A stretch of 64,000 nt of DNA from Palsa-1248 sp963737835 (GTDB taxonomy: Bacteria > Gemmatimonadota > Gemmatimonadetes > Gemmatimonadales > Gemmatimonadaceae), in the NCBI GenBank assembly GCA_963737835.1, contig CAVTUH010000001.1, forward strand, positions 2,914,001 through 2,978,000. Reading direction: 5' to 3'. The position numbers and the translations under genes are program-made. Below the pieces are notes generated by a model. That model made no database searches and was not told the DNA's origin. It worked only from the letters and a program-made list of their open reading frames with translations. Below are positions 45,547 to 53,957 of the stretch, in pieces. Each line of letters starts with the position of its first letter. The stretch's first letter is position 1.

Positions 45547-45690
45547 GGCGGGCAGGTATGGGGAGCGTCGTGGGCGACAAACGACGGCGCGCGAGCTGAT
45601 CCCGTCACGCTCAGCATACACGCGTCTCACGTGATGGCCCTAGGATGGGGCGAGGCGCGGGGGCAGGGCAAGGCGCGGACGACGAAAAGC

Positions 45691-46563
45691 TCACAGACGC
45701 CACGTCCATCTAGGGTCGGCGTAATGCGTGAGGAGCGCCGGGTACTCGCCTCGTACGGCATCGGGATCGAGTGGCGACGAGGGTGGCTGCGCGGCTCGCT
45801 CCAACGTGCTGTCCAATGCCTGTCGCAGTGTCGTGCCTACTTCGTCGAGCGTCGGCCGGCGACCGAGCACGTCGTGAAGCGTCGCAACGCGAGCCGGGAC
45901 TGAACTCGGCGCGAACTGCGCGAGCAGGTACTGGTCGTCGTCGATGAGGATCGAGCCGTGCTGCAGCACGGCGTTCCCTTCGCGCCATTGTGCGCTGCCC
46001 ACCAGCTTCCGGCCGTCTGCCACGAGCTCGCCCGTCGTCGCGTCGTTGAAGCATGGGGAGCCGACGCCGGGGGCCAGCGCCCGGATGCCGTTGCCAGCGA
46101 GGCCAACCCGGGCGCCCAGGCTGTGCAGCGCGTCGACGAGCAATTGGTTCACGGCGGCGTAGACGTCGCGGACCCTGCGGCGCGGGGCGCGGGTCGCGAC
46201 GTTCAGCAACGGAGCGGCGATACTGTACGTGATCTCGCGGTGGTGCAGGACCGCGCGCCCGCCAGTCGGCCTTCGGACGACGTCGACCCCGAGGGACTCG
46301 ATTCGGCGCGTGTCGTAGATGCTGCGAGCTGGCTGATGCCGGCCGAATGAAAGCGTCGGCGCGGACCAACCATACACTCGGAGGACCGCCTCACCCGTTT
46401 CAGCTGCGCGCCGCATGAGGGCGTGATCGAGCGCCATGTTGTGCGCGCCCGACGCGGGTGACGTCGTCAGTACTCGCCAGCGCTCGAAGCTGGCGAGCAG
46501 TGTCTCAGTGGCCCGGCTAGGCGCCGACGTGCGTGGCGTACTCCGCGGGCGAGAGGAGTCCAT
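45691..46563 (-). CDS. LipM/LplA-type octanoyl- or lipoyl-protein transferase
   Basis: About 290 residues. The biotin/lipoate ligase fold shows in NMALDHALMRRAAETGEAVLRVYGW, SFGRHQPARS, VDVVRRPTGGRAVLHHREITYS, and SPCFNDATTGELVADGRKLVGSAQWREGNAVLQHGSI. The conserved Lys in GRKLVGSAQ is shared by all members; a Cys in SPCF lies where LipM octanoyltransferases have their catalytic Cys, so LipM is favoured over an ATP-using LplA ligase. It is next to gcvH, the natural LipM substrate. Start is uncertain: ATG 46563 overlaps gcvH by 47 bases, and a non-ATG start after the gcvH stop is possible. Confidence 0.8.
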   Translation of the reverse strand: MDSSRPRSTPRTSAPSRATETLLASFERWRVLTTSPASGAHNMALDHALMRRAAETGEAVLRVYGWSAPTLSFGRHQPARSIYDTRRIESLGVDVVRRPTGGRAVLHHREITYSIAAPLLNVATRAPRRRVRDVYAAVNQLLVDALHSLGARVGLAGNGIRALAPGVGSPCFNDATTGELVADGRKLVGSAQWREGNAVLQHGSILIDDDQYLLAQFAPSSVPARVATLHDVLGRRPTLDEVGTTLRQALDSTLERAAQPPSSPLDPDAVRGEYPALLTHYADPRWTWRL

Positions 46564-46903
46564 CACGCGCAGCCGGATTGGCTGGTCGGAGACGGAGCAT
46601 CCACCCGTCGCCGTAGGGGTCCGTGTTGACGAGCGCTGGCTCTTTGTCGAGGCGCTCATTGATCGCCACGACCTCGCCCGCGATGGGGCTGAACAGCTCC
46701 GACACGGCTTTCACCGCCTCGACGGTGCCGAACACGTCATGGGCGGAAAACTTGGCCCCGGCCTTTGGCAACTCGAGGTAGACAATGTCGCCGAGCTCCC
46801 CCTGCGCGTAGTCGGTGATGCCGACTTCCGCCAGTCCGTCGGGGCGGACGCGGACGTATTCGTGCTCCTGCGTGTACAGCAAATCGCTCGGTATGTTGGC
46901 CAT
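46517..46903 (-). CDS. gcvH: Glycine cleavage system H protein
   Basis: 128 residues. The lipoyl-domain fold is clear: YTQEHEYVRVRPDGLAEVGIT, LGDIVYLELPKAG, FGTVEAVKAVSELFSPIAGEV with the lipoylated lysine at residue 65 in EAVKAVS, then NERLDKEPALVNTDPYGDGW. It shuttles the aminomethyl group of glycine; it can also act as a lipoyl relay to E2 proteins. No gcvT or gcvP is in the window. It sits between coaE (29 bases upstream) and the LipM/LplA-type gene. Confidence 0.95.
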   Translation of the reverse strand: MANIPSDLLYTQEHEYVRVRPDGLAEVGITDYAQGELGDIVYLELPKAGAKFSAHDVFGTVEAVKAVSELFSPIAGEVVAINERLDKEPALVNTDPYGDGWMLRLRPANPAARDGLLSPAEYATHVGA

Positions 46904-46932
46904 GCGACAGGATGGGCCCGACCGCGAGACGG

Positions 46933-47562
46933 TCAGGCGGTGAGAGAAGGCGCGAGGGCTTCGGCTTCGCGCGTCAACTCTGCCCAGACCTCCGCGACGC
47001 GGGCATCCAGCGCTTCGAGCGAGCTGGTATTGTCGATCACGAAGTCCGCGCGTGCGCGTTTGAGTTCGGCGGGCATCTGCGCAGTGATCATGTCGAGGGC
47101 TTCAGTCTCATGCAACCCCCGCTCGCGAACCAGGCGCTCGAGCCGAAGGGGGCGCGGCGCGTCGATGAGTACGATCCGGTCAAACTCGTCGGCCAGCCGT
47201 CGCTCGAACAGAAGGGGGATATCACAGACGATCACGCGCTCTCCGCGCGCGCGCGCCTGGGCGACCTGTTCGTTCCGCAGCCGGGTGACGGCTGGGTGGA
47301 CGATGCGGTTCAACTCCTCGAGCTCGTCCTGATCGTGAAACACTCGCCGGCGGAGAGCGGCGCGGTTGAGGACGCCGTCCGCCGAGATCACCTCGGCACC
47401 CCAGCGTTCGGCGATCCGCTGGAGGGCGGGTGTACCTGAATCCACGGCCCTGCGGGCGAGCTCGTCGGCGTCGATGACCGTCGCCCCCAGTTCCCGGAGG
47501 CGGCGGGCAACGGTGGACTTGCCGCTGGCAATGTTGCCTGTCAAGCCGACGACGAGGGCCAT
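46933..47562 (-). CDS. coaE: Dephospho-CoA kinase
   Basis: 209 residues. P-loop GLTGNIASGKSTVARRL at the N-terminus, DADELARRAVDSGTPAL, the CoA-domain block FHDQDELEELNRIVHP and LIDAPRPLRLERLVRERGL are typical. Catalyses the last step of coenzyme A synthesis. Grouping with gcvH and the LipM/LplA-type gene links acyl-carrier cofactors. A heptamer run starts 11 bases upstream of its ATG. Confidence 0.94.
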   Translation of the reverse strand: MALVVGLTGNIASGKSTVARRLRELGATVIDADELARRAVDSGTPALQRIAERWGAEVISADGVLNRAALRRRVFHDQDELEELNRIVHPAVTRLRNEQVAQARARGERVIVCDIPLLFERRLADEFDRIVLIDAPRPLRLERLVRERGLHETEALDMITAQMPAELKRARADFVIDNTSSLEALDARVAEVWAELTREAEALAPSLTA

Positions 47563-47573
47563 CAGGACAGGGG

Positions 47574-47598
47574 TCAGGGTTTGGGGTTAGGAGTCAGC
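47574..47598. repeat. Mixed heptamer run upstream of coaE
   Basis: CAGGGGT, CAGGGTT, TGGGGTT, AGGAGTC in 7-base register. Two heptamer types (GGGGTCA and TTTGGGG) merge in this run. It occupies the place where the coaE ribosome-binding region should be. Confidence 0.6.
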
Positions 47599-47777
47599 AA
47601 CCACAGGCTCGGGCGGGAACGACTCGCCGCGTTGGCCCCCGGGCCCATCGCCCTCAAACAGGGGAGGACCGGGTACCCATCATCGCGGCTAATCTAAGGC
47701 AAATACGCGGTTCTTGCCTGATTTGCTGAGAACGCATGGTTTACGCGGGCGATAAACAAATGGCGGTCTTAAACCGC

Positions 47778-47938
47778 GAGGGCGACGCATTGCGTCGCCC
47801 CTACCCGCCGAACCCTCGACCTCGTGCGGTCGGTGCCCAAGACGACGAAGGGCGACGCAGGCGTCGCCCCTGCCTGTGATCCGCGGCCTCGTGCGGTTGG
47901 TGCGAACCGACGAAGGGCGACGCAGGCCCCTACGCCGT
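47778..47938. repeat. Three directly repeated REP-like palindromes
   Basis: REP copies at 47778-47810, 47848-47874 and 47914-47935 are spaced by about 65-70 bases, and the spacers are also similar (CTCGTGCGGTCGGTGC and CTCGTGCGGTTGGTGC; GACGACGAAGGGCGACGCAG and CCGACGAAGGGCGACGCAG). The last copy supplies the TAG stop of the AraC-type gene. The rest of 47563-47777 shows only the coaE heptamer run. Confidence 0.78.
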
Positions 47939-48841
47939 CGAACCGGTGGGGTCGGTATCGGGCGGACGAATGGCGGCGACCTGGGCCGGAGTCAATCGGG
48001 CGGGGCGGCCGTTCGAGGTGCCCGTCGGAGAGGACCCATCGGGGTTTGATGCCGGAGGTCTCGAGATGACGACGTCGGGTGCCCCGGCCTCCTTCATAAA
48101 GACGCCGATGACGTAGGTGGCGCCGCCGCGCTCGCGCATCTGTTGCGGCGTCACATGGAGATAGCGCTGGCAGGTATTCCGGAATGCGCTGCCGGAGGGG
48201 AAGTCCAGCACCTGGGCGACGCTATCGGCGCTTCGATGGACGTCCTCGAGCATGTGCGCTGCCACGATCAGTCGACCCCAGGTGAGCAGCCGGTGGGGCG
48301 CGGGGAAGCCGGCCTCGGTAAGGCGACGTGTGAGTAGCCGGCGGGGGACGGCCAGCAGGCGGGCGAACGCTTCCGGGGTCAGTCGTTCGTGGGCTCGCGT
48401 GACCGCTGCGAGCACCGCATCGCGCACGGTCGGCTTCAGATTCGCGATGACTGGGCGCAGCACGCTCGCCACACTGCGGGCTTCCGCCTTCTCGACGTGC
48501 ATGAGCATGGTCGCCGGCGCGTCGTCCAGATCGGCCACGATGAGCCCGTCGAGACCGCACCGTCCGGCGTCGAACATGTCGCGGGCGCGCTCGGTCGTAA
48601 TGCTGACGTAGGCGACGAGGGCGACGCGCGGGAACCTGAGCTTGAGAACGCGGACGCGCTCGAAGTTCGCCGGGCCGTCTGCGTACAAGTCGAGCACGGC
48701 CAGGTGGACGGGCTCCGTTTCACACACCCGAGTGAGGGTGCTCCAATCCTCGCACGTGACCAGCGTGTGTCGCTCGCGAATGGCTGCACGCAAGCGCTGG
48801 AGGCGCCCCGGCTGGGGCAACAGAGTCACGATCACGCCCAT
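47930..48841 (-). CDS. AraC-family regulator with a degenerate receiver-like domain
   Basis: 303 residues. The N-terminal 120 residues look like a receiver fold (VHLAVLDLYADGPANFERVRVL, VALVAYVSIT, GLDGLIVADLDDAPATML) but lack the usual acidic pair at the start, so phosphorylation is doubtful. The C-terminal part has two helix-turn-helix units (EAFARLLAVPRRLLTRRLTEAGF and ADSVAQVLDFPSGSAFRNTCQRYLHVTPQQMR), the AraC pattern. The last 50 residues are Pro/Ser-rich and end in the REP copy. A 7-base dyad upstream may be its operator. Confidence 0.78.
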   Translation of the reverse strand: MGVIVTLLPQPGRLQRLRAAIRERHTLVTCEDWSTLTRVCETEPVHLAVLDLYADGPANFERVRVLKLRFPRVALVAYVSITTERARDMFDAGRCGLDGLIVADLDDAPATMLMHVEKAEARSVASVLRPVIANLKPTVRDAVLAAVTRAHERLTPEAFARLLAVPRRLLTRRLTEAGFPAPHRLLTWGRLIVAAHMLEDVHRSADSVAQVLDFPSGSAFRNTCQRYLHVTPQQMRERGGATYVIGVFMKEAGAPDVVISRPPASNPDGSSPTGTSNGRPARLTPAQVAAIRPPDTDPTGSTA

Positions 48842-48885
48842 GCTCAGTGGACGCGAGGGATAGCGCGCCCGTCACGCGCAATGTC

Positions 48886-48908
48886 CACTGTCGTAGGTCG
48901 TGACAGTG
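48886..48908. promoter_or_regulatory. Dyad CACTGTC-N9-GACAGTG upstream of the AraC-type gene
   Basis: A perfect 7-base inverted repeat with centre spacing of one helical turn lies 45-67 bases upstream of the AraC-type start codon. Position and form suit an operator for a dimer, possibly the gene's own product. No other evidence. Confidence 0.35.
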
Positions 48909-49051
48909 TCGCGGCGGGCTTGTGACGGCTAACCGACTCAAGCCGAGTACATTGGACGCCTGACCGGTAATTCGGTCCGCTTACACAAACTGCGCGGGAT
49001 GACTGTGCTCGCAATGCCTGACGGCACGTGGGACACAGTCTGTACCGGCCC

Positions 49052-50515
49052 CTATCGTGGATTCCGCGGTAGGGGTCTGGCGTTTGGCGGCCGTCGCGAC
49101 TCGCGGTCCCCTTGACCGCGCGGGGGCGGGGCGGATTGGTCGTTCGGGCGGGGGCGAAACTCTCTGCGTTCGCCCCCAGCAGGCGCTCGGTCGGTCGCTG
49201 GTGGTCGTCGGCCTCCGGGTCCGCCCCGCGCGTCGCGCGGGCCCTGGTCACGCCTGGATCGCTCTCGGTCGTGGCTCCGCGGACGTTCCTGTCGCGTCGC
49301 CTCTCGGGGCGGTTGGGGGGCGGGTGGTGCGGCTTCGACGCGCGAGCGTTTGGTCCGTTCATGCTCGAGGAGGCGCAGCGCGGCGGCGGCCAGCGCGGCC
49401 CCATCGAATTCTGCGAGCATTGGCTCGAGGGTCAGGAGCTCGCGGGCGGGCGTTCCGGCCGCTAACTCGCGCCGGAGGTCGGCACGGAGCTGAGCCTCGG
49501 ACGCCCGTGCCGCGTCGAAAGGCGCGGAGAAGGTGAGGGGCACGATCGAGCCCGCCAGCGTGCGGAGCTGTCCCAACAATCGGGGCGGTCCAAGGGCCAC
49601 GACGCGCGCAGGTTGGCTCGCGGTGGCGGCACGCCATTCGGCTGGCGTGTGCGGCAGATCGAACAGGACGACGAGCGCGGTGTGCTCGGTGACCTCGCCC
49701 CGGGTCAGGCGGACAGCATGGTGCCCATCGTACCCCAGCGCGCGGAGTGTATCGGCCACCTCGCGCTCTCCGTCAATCGATCGCACATAGATGAGCGCCG
49801 ATGGTGGATCGAGCTCGTCGAGGACTGTTTGAAGCGCGCCCACTCGCGCCGACGCCGAGCACGTCACGTACGCGACCGACGACACCGCGACCGGCGGCTC
49901 TGCGGCAGCGGGTGACGGCGGGGTCACCCCTGTGCGTGCTTCGGTCCCTTCCGCGAGCGGCACCGGCCCCGTGTGCGAGAGCTGCAGCACGGGGGTCCGG
50001 CGCGCGTGGCGCTCGACAAAATCCTTCGCGAGCGCATCCCACTGCGCAGTCATGATGAGCCGGGCTGCGCTCTTGGGCACCTCTGCGATAACCGCCTCCA
50101 GATCCTCGCCTCGTCCACTGGCGAGAATGTCTTCCAGCCACGCGACGGCGAGCACGCGGACCGCGTCGAGCTTGAGCGCCGACATACGCAGGAGCGCCAA
50201 CAGCTGCTCTGGCGCCCCAACGACAATGGGCGCGGCGCCTGCTCTCAGCACACGCGCGACTCGAGATGCGCCTGTTGCCGCAATGGCGCGCGGCATCGTC
50301 TGTCCGCGCACCGCGGTGATGGCCTGGGTGATCGCGACCGCCGCATCTGCACCGGCGACGACGACGAGCAACTGCGTCGCCGGCATATCGGCATCGATCC
50401 GATCGAAGGCGGTGGCCAGTGCGCCCGGCGCGGCCGACCAATGGGCTGGAACGAGGTAGACGGCGTTGGCGTTGCGTGCGACGCCTGGCCCGCCGCCCGA
50501 CGGCTGTTGTTCCAC
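49052..50515 (-). CDS. DEAD-box-helicase-like protein with lost catalytic motifs
   Basis: 487 residues. The pattern follows a DEAD-box protein: a strand and helix region (TQLLVVVAGADAAVAITQAI), a position like motif Ib (VVGAPEQLLALL, residues 98-109), and LKLDAVRVLAVAWLEDIL where motif II (DEAD) should be; DEAD is replaced by AWLE. Motif III SAT is TAQ. No Walker A is found at the start. A second RecA-like part follows (PPSALIYVRSIDGEREVADTLRALGYDG). The last 90 residues are Arg/Pro/Gly-rich and probably disordered and RNA-binding. I read it as a non-hydrolysing DEAD-box paralogue, perhaps an RNA chaperone. The family call is inference. Confidence 0.65.
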   Translation of the reverse strand: MEQQPSGGGPGVARNANAVYLVPAHWSAAPGALATAFDRIDADMPATQLLVVVAGADAAVAITQAITAVRGQTMPRAIAATGASRVARVLRAGAAPIVVGAPEQLLALLRMSALKLDAVRVLAVAWLEDILASGRGEDLEAVIAEVPKSAARLIMTAQWDALAKDFVERHARRTPVLQLSHTGPVPLAEGTEARTGVTPPSPAAAEPPVAVSSVAYVTCSASARVGALQTVLDELDPPSALIYVRSIDGEREVADTLRALGYDGHHAVRLTRGEVTEHTALVVLFDLPHTPAEWRAATASQPARVVALGPPRLLGQLRTLAGSIVPLTFSAPFDAARASEAQLRADLRRELAAGTPARELLTLEPMLAEFDGAALAAAALRLLEHERTKRSRVEAAPPAPQPPREATRQERPRSHDRERSRRDQGPRDARGGPGGRRPPATDRAPAGGERREFRPRPNDQSAPPPRGQGDRESRRPPNARPLPRNPR

Positions 50516-50525
50516 CTGGCCCCGC

Positions 50526-50575
50526 GGGCGCGTTCGCGCCCGAGAAAGTAGAAATACGGAAAGTAGAAAGTAGAC
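50526..50575. repeat. GC palindrome plus AGAAAGT heptamer run (element K)
   Basis: GGGCGCG-TT-CGCGCCC at 50526-50541 is a perfect palindrome, followed by GAGAAAGT, AGAAATACGG, AAAGTAG, AAAGTAG. The 'CGCGCCCGAGAAAG' junction is the same as in the element after the M28 gene. It lies in the divergent promoter gap between the DEAD-like gene and the aminotransferase. Confidence 0.7.
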
Positions 50576-50639
50576 TTAAGAACTTGGATAGTAGAAGATT
50601 CTGAACCTCGAAGATACCCCTACTGGATAAGCTGCTCTC

Positions 50640-51824
50640 ATGACTGCTACAGCACCGCCTGCCTCGTTTACCCCCTCAGCGAACGTCGCTCAGCTCAAGG
50701 AATCGGCGACCATCGCCGTGTCCGCACGGGCGCGTGCGCTCCGGGCGGCTGGGCGCAGGATCCTCGACCTCGGGGCCGGCGAGCCCGATTTTGCGACCCC
50801 GCGCTTCATTTGCGACGCTGCGGAGCGGGCTGTGGCGGCGGGTGCGACGCGATACACCGCGACGGAAGGGATTCAGCCGTTGCGCGAGGCGATAGCCGCC
50901 GAGGCCAACGCGCTCTACCGCGGGCCGGATCCAGTTACCGCGGCGGACGCGGTCGTGTCGAATGGGTCGAAGCAGGCGCTATTCAACGCGTGCTTCGTGC
51001 TCTTTGGAGAGGGCGACGAGGTCCTCATCCCCACGCCGGCCTGGACGAGCTACTACGAGATCGTCTCGCTGGCGAGGGCCAAAGCGGTACCGGTGTTCGG
51101 CGACGGGTCGCGCGGACTGAAAGCGACCGCCGCACAGTTGGTTGCGGCGGCGACTCCGCGGACGCGCGGCCTCATCCTCAACTCACCGTGCAATCCCACC
51201 GGCGCGGTCTACACCGAGCAGGAGCTACGCGACATCGCGTCGGTCGCCGCCGAGCGCGGATGGTGGATCATCTCGGACGAGATCTATCGCCGAATTGCGT
51301 ACGAGGATCCGGCCTCGTCCGTCCTCGATGTGGTCAACGAACGCGACCGGGTCGTCTATGTGAACGGCGTCGCGAAGGCGTACGCGATGACGGGTTGGCG
51401 CATTGGCTGGGCGGTCGCGCCGCGGGCGGTGGCGCAGGCCATGGGCGCGCTCCAATCGCATACAACGTCGAACGCGGCCAGCATGTCGCAGCACGCGGCC
51501 CTCGCGGCTTTGACCGACACGGCCGCAGCAGAGCCGGCGATCGCTGCCATGGTCGAGCAATTCCGAGCGCGCCGCGACGCCGCGCTCGCCTTGCTCGACG
51601 CGGCGCGGGTGCAGTACGTGCGGCCGGGCGGCGCGTTCTATCTCTACATCAACGTGGGTCGTGACGGCGGTGCATTTGCCACGGAGCTGATGGACGCGCA
51701 CGGAGTGGCGGTCGTGCCAGGTGCGGCTTTTCTCACGCCGAACTGGGTCCGTGCATCTTACGCCGCGCCCATGGAGACGGTGTTGGAGGGCGTGAAGCGG
51801 GTGGTGGAACTCATTGGGACGTAG
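50640..51824 (+). CDS. Class I aspartate/aromatic aminotransferase
   Basis: 394 residues. Pyridoxal-phosphate enzyme of the AspC/AspB I-gamma type. Marks: LGAGEPDFATPRFI near the start, VVSNGSKQALFNACF, NSPCNPTGAVYTEQEL, ISDEIYRRIAYED, the Schiff-base lysine in VNGVAKAYAMTGWRIGWAV at about residue 246, and the substrate-binding Arg in TPNWVRASYA. It likely makes aspartate from oxaloacetate and glutamate. The TAG stop lies in the first bases of a REP copy. Confidence 0.92.
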   Translation: MTATAPPASFTPSANVAQLKESATIAVSARARALRAAGRRILDLGAGEPDFATPRFICDAAERAVAAGATRYTATEGIQPLREAIAAEANALYRGPDPVTAADAVVSNGSKQALFNACFVLFGEGDEVLIPTPAWTSYYEIVSLARAKAVPVFGDGSRGLKATAAQLVAAATPRTRGLILNSPCNPTGAVYTEQELRDIASVAAERGWWIISDEIYRRIAYEDPASSVLDVVNERDRVVYVNGVAKAYAMTGWRIGWAVAPRAVAQAMGALQSHTTSNAASMSQHAALAALTDTAAAEPAIAAMVEQFRARRDAALALLDAARVQYVRPGGAFYLYINVGRDGGAFATELMDAHGVAVVPGAAFLTPNWVRASYAAPMETVLEGVKRVVELIGT

Positions 51825-51937
51825 GGCGTCGCATGCGTCGCCCCTACCCGACCATCAGCGGGAACGCGCGGGCGGCGGTTCTTGCGTCCCGATTTCGAGG
51901 TCTTCCTTTCCAACGTCCAACGTCTCACGTCCAGCCT
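51821..51937. repeat. REP-like copy and a lone ACGTTGG-type right arm
   Basis: GTAGGGCGTCGCATGCGTCG plus CCCCTACCC lies at 51821-51850, overlapping the aminotransferase stop. At 51913-51937 CCAACGT, CCAACGT, CTCACGT, CCAG form a right arm like that of elements G and I, without its left partner. The convergent gene begins its stop codon at 51938. Confidence 0.7.
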
Positions 51938-52957
51938 CTATTGCCCCGTCCCCTGTTCTAGGCACCAGTTGGTCGTGCCCCTGAAGATCTCGACCCAGCG
52001 GCCGTCCTTGTAGCGCATGATCATCGGATAGGTATCGCCGCCGTACTGCCAGCCTTCGAGCACGATGGCGTCGACGCCGTTGCCGTCGATATCGATGTGG
52101 TCCACGTACCGCCGGTAGAGTGCCTTCCCGGCGGACCCGTTGACGGTCGCGCTGAAGGTAGGGGTATAGTCGCCGCCGATCTTGTCGGCGATCGCGAAGA
52201 GGTACGACGTCTTGTCGCCGTGGGCTGCGGCTTCCTCGGCGTTCGGGTCGATGTACGACACGACGAGCGTCGGGTCCGCGGTTGCGCCGGTGTTGACGGC
52301 CAGCGCGCGAAAATCGAGCGAGTCGAGTCGGGTGCGCGGGATGTGCGCCTTTTCGGCGACTTTGGCCCCGACGTCCCGAGCGAGCGTGACGACCTCGCTG
52401 GTCGCCATCGGGCTGCTCTCATGGGCCGGCGGCAGATCCACGCTCGTCGCCAGGAACTCGACCGTGATGCCGGCTTTGACGTTGGCGTCGATGCTGACCG
52501 CTGCGAGTGGAATGAGGCTCTGACAATTGGGCAGGGTGTAGAGCGGCGCTTCAGGGCGGGACCACATCCCTTGCTTCACCGTCGCCTGGCCCACGGGGCG
52601 CCCGTCCTGATACACGGTGTAGGCGGCGCCGGGACGGTGGTAGAGGCGGTCGAACGTCCGCCACCCGCCGGGTGACAGACGAATGGGTCGCAATTTCCCA
52701 TTGTCCAACGAGGCGAGCGGCACCATCCGAGGATCATCACGCTCGCCGAACACCTCGAAGAGGATCGGCGGATGCTTGCGCAGGTCCAATTCCTGGCCGG
52801 CCGGGATCGACGGGGCAGTGTCACCCGCACTCGCCTTGTTGCATCCTGCGGCGAGGGTTACCGTTAGCCACATCGCGGCGGCGACGGCCGAGCGGGCCGC
52901 CGTTTGCGAGAACACCGCGCGCCGGCTCAACCCGGCGTCTCCGTATCCTGTTGTCAC
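51938..52957 (-). CDS. Lipoprotein of unknown function
   Basis: 339 residues. The N-terminus has a twin-arginine-like SRRAVFSQTAARS before a hydrophobic stretch (AVAAAMWLTVTLAAGC) ending in a lipobox, so it is probably exported and lipidated. A conserved-looking beta part (LPNCQSLIPLAAVSIDANVKAG, HPPILFEVFGERDDPRMVP) and DIDGNGVDAIVLEGWQYGG, reminiscent of an EF-hand-like or FG-GAP calcium loop, lie further on. I recognise no family. The assigned start (GTG 52957) is only 16 bases from the divergent nurA start, so the real start may be a little inside. Confidence 0.7.
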   Translation of the reverse strand: MTTGYGDAGLSRRAVFSQTAARSAVAAAMWLTVTLAAGCNKASAGDTAPSIPAGQELDLRKHPPILFEVFGERDDPRMVPLASLDNGKLRPIRLSPGGWRTFDRLYHRPGAAYTVYQDGRPVGQATVKQGMWSRPEAPLYTLPNCQSLIPLAAVSIDANVKAGITVEFLATSVDLPPAHESSPMATSEVVTLARDVGAKVAEKAHIPRTRLDSLDFRALAVNTGATADPTLVVSYIDPNAEEAAAHGDKTSYLFAIADKIGGDYTPTFSATVNGSAGKALYRRYVDHIDIDGNGVDAIVLEGWQYGGDTYPMIMRYKDGRWVEIFRGTTNWCLEQGTGQ

Positions 52958-52973
52958 GCGTCGTGTAGGGTCA

Positions 52974-53957
52974 ATGGACGCAAGCCTCCGCAGTGTGCAG
53001 CGCTTGCTCGGTCAGTGGGCGCCACACCTCCGAGGGACGGATCGCGGCGGTCCCACCTTGGAGACGCTTCCCGCGGCAACCGAGTCACCACGGCTGGCAG
53101 TTGCCGTCGTGATCGAGGGCGACGAGTTCGAAGCACGGGAGGTACCCGGCCCGCCAACCGAGATGTTTGGTGGGTTTCTCGACGGCGCCCAGACGAGCCG
53201 GGTGTTGATGTACGACCGTGGCGTGCCGATCGTCCATGGCGTTGCCGCGGCGGTGATTCGCGCGCGCCGAGACCGACGTCTCGTCACGTGGCGGCGAGGC
53301 GTTCGCAAGCACGAGGCGGTCTACGCACCCACCGTGCTGGCGCCTGCGTTGTGTCAGCGGCTGGTCGATGACGGCGTGCAGGTGATCGACACGAGCACTC
53401 GCCTCGCGGAGGCCGATCAGGGTGTGTCGGCCGAAGGCGCGCACCCGGCGGTGCTGATCGATCGCGCACGCCGGTGCGTGGAGGCGCGCCGCGAGCGGCT
53501 GGAACGTGCGTTGGCGGAGGAGTGGTGCGACTCCGAGGACGCTCCGCTGTACATCGACGGTGCCATCGCGGGCAAGGAGCACGTCGCCACGTCGGGCAAG
53601 AGCGTCGGTGTCGTGCAGCGGCATCATGTGCTGTACGGGGGTGGTGAGGCGGTGCCGCGGCTTGCCGCGCTCCGACAAGGGGAGCGCACGACGGTCTTCC
53701 TGGTCTCGTCAGGCCGCTGGACGCCGGTGTGGAGCTGGTATTTGCGCCTGCGCAACGCCGCGCGCCACGAGCCGATGTGGGGGCTCGTGCGGATCGAATG
53801 CGCCGCCGGAAGGTCGGACACCGCGAGCGATCGCGCGAACGAGATTTCGCGGTGGGTCTTGGCCGAGCGGGTGCCGATCGCGCTCCCCGACCCGCAGTGG
53901 CACGCTTTGGCGTACGGTATCCGGGATTGCAAGGAGATGCTGCGGGCCACGATGTAA
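52974..53957 (+). CDS. nurA: NurA-type DNA repair nuclease
   Basis: 327 residues from ATG 52974; the open frame extends upstream but without protein character. NurA works with HerA to resect DNA ends after a double-strand break. The probable first metal ligand is Asp70 in GGFLDGAQTSRVLMYDRG, followed by PIVHGVAAAVIRARRDR. The C-terminal half has APLYIDGAIAGKEHVATS, VGVVQRHHVLYG, QGERTTVFLVSS and WYLRLRNAARHEPMWGLVRIE, which fit the NurA fold. Assignment relies on these segments and on herA directly after; a profile search would settle it. Its stop is followed at once by a hairpin. Confidence 0.8.
   Translation: MDASLRSVQRLLGQWAPHLRGTDRGGPTLETLPAATESPRLAVAVVIEGDEFEAREVPGPPTEMFGGFLDGAQTSRVLMYDRGVPIVHGVAAAVIRARRDRRLVTWRRGVRKHEAVYAPTVLAPALCQRLVDDGVQVIDTSTRLAEADQGVSAEGAHPAVLIDRARRCVEARRERLERALAEEWCDSEDAPLYIDGAIAGKEHVATSGKSVGVVQRHHVLYGGGEAVPRLAALRQGERTTVFLVSSGRWTPVWSWYLRLRNAARHEPMWGLVRIECAAGRSDTASDRANEISRWVLAERVPIALPDPQWHALAYGIRDCKEMLRATM

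Noticed and set aside
43948..45903. A 651-codon open frame on the plus strand
   Set aside because: Antisense to the dppA-type gene; a product of high G+C codon bias without protein features.
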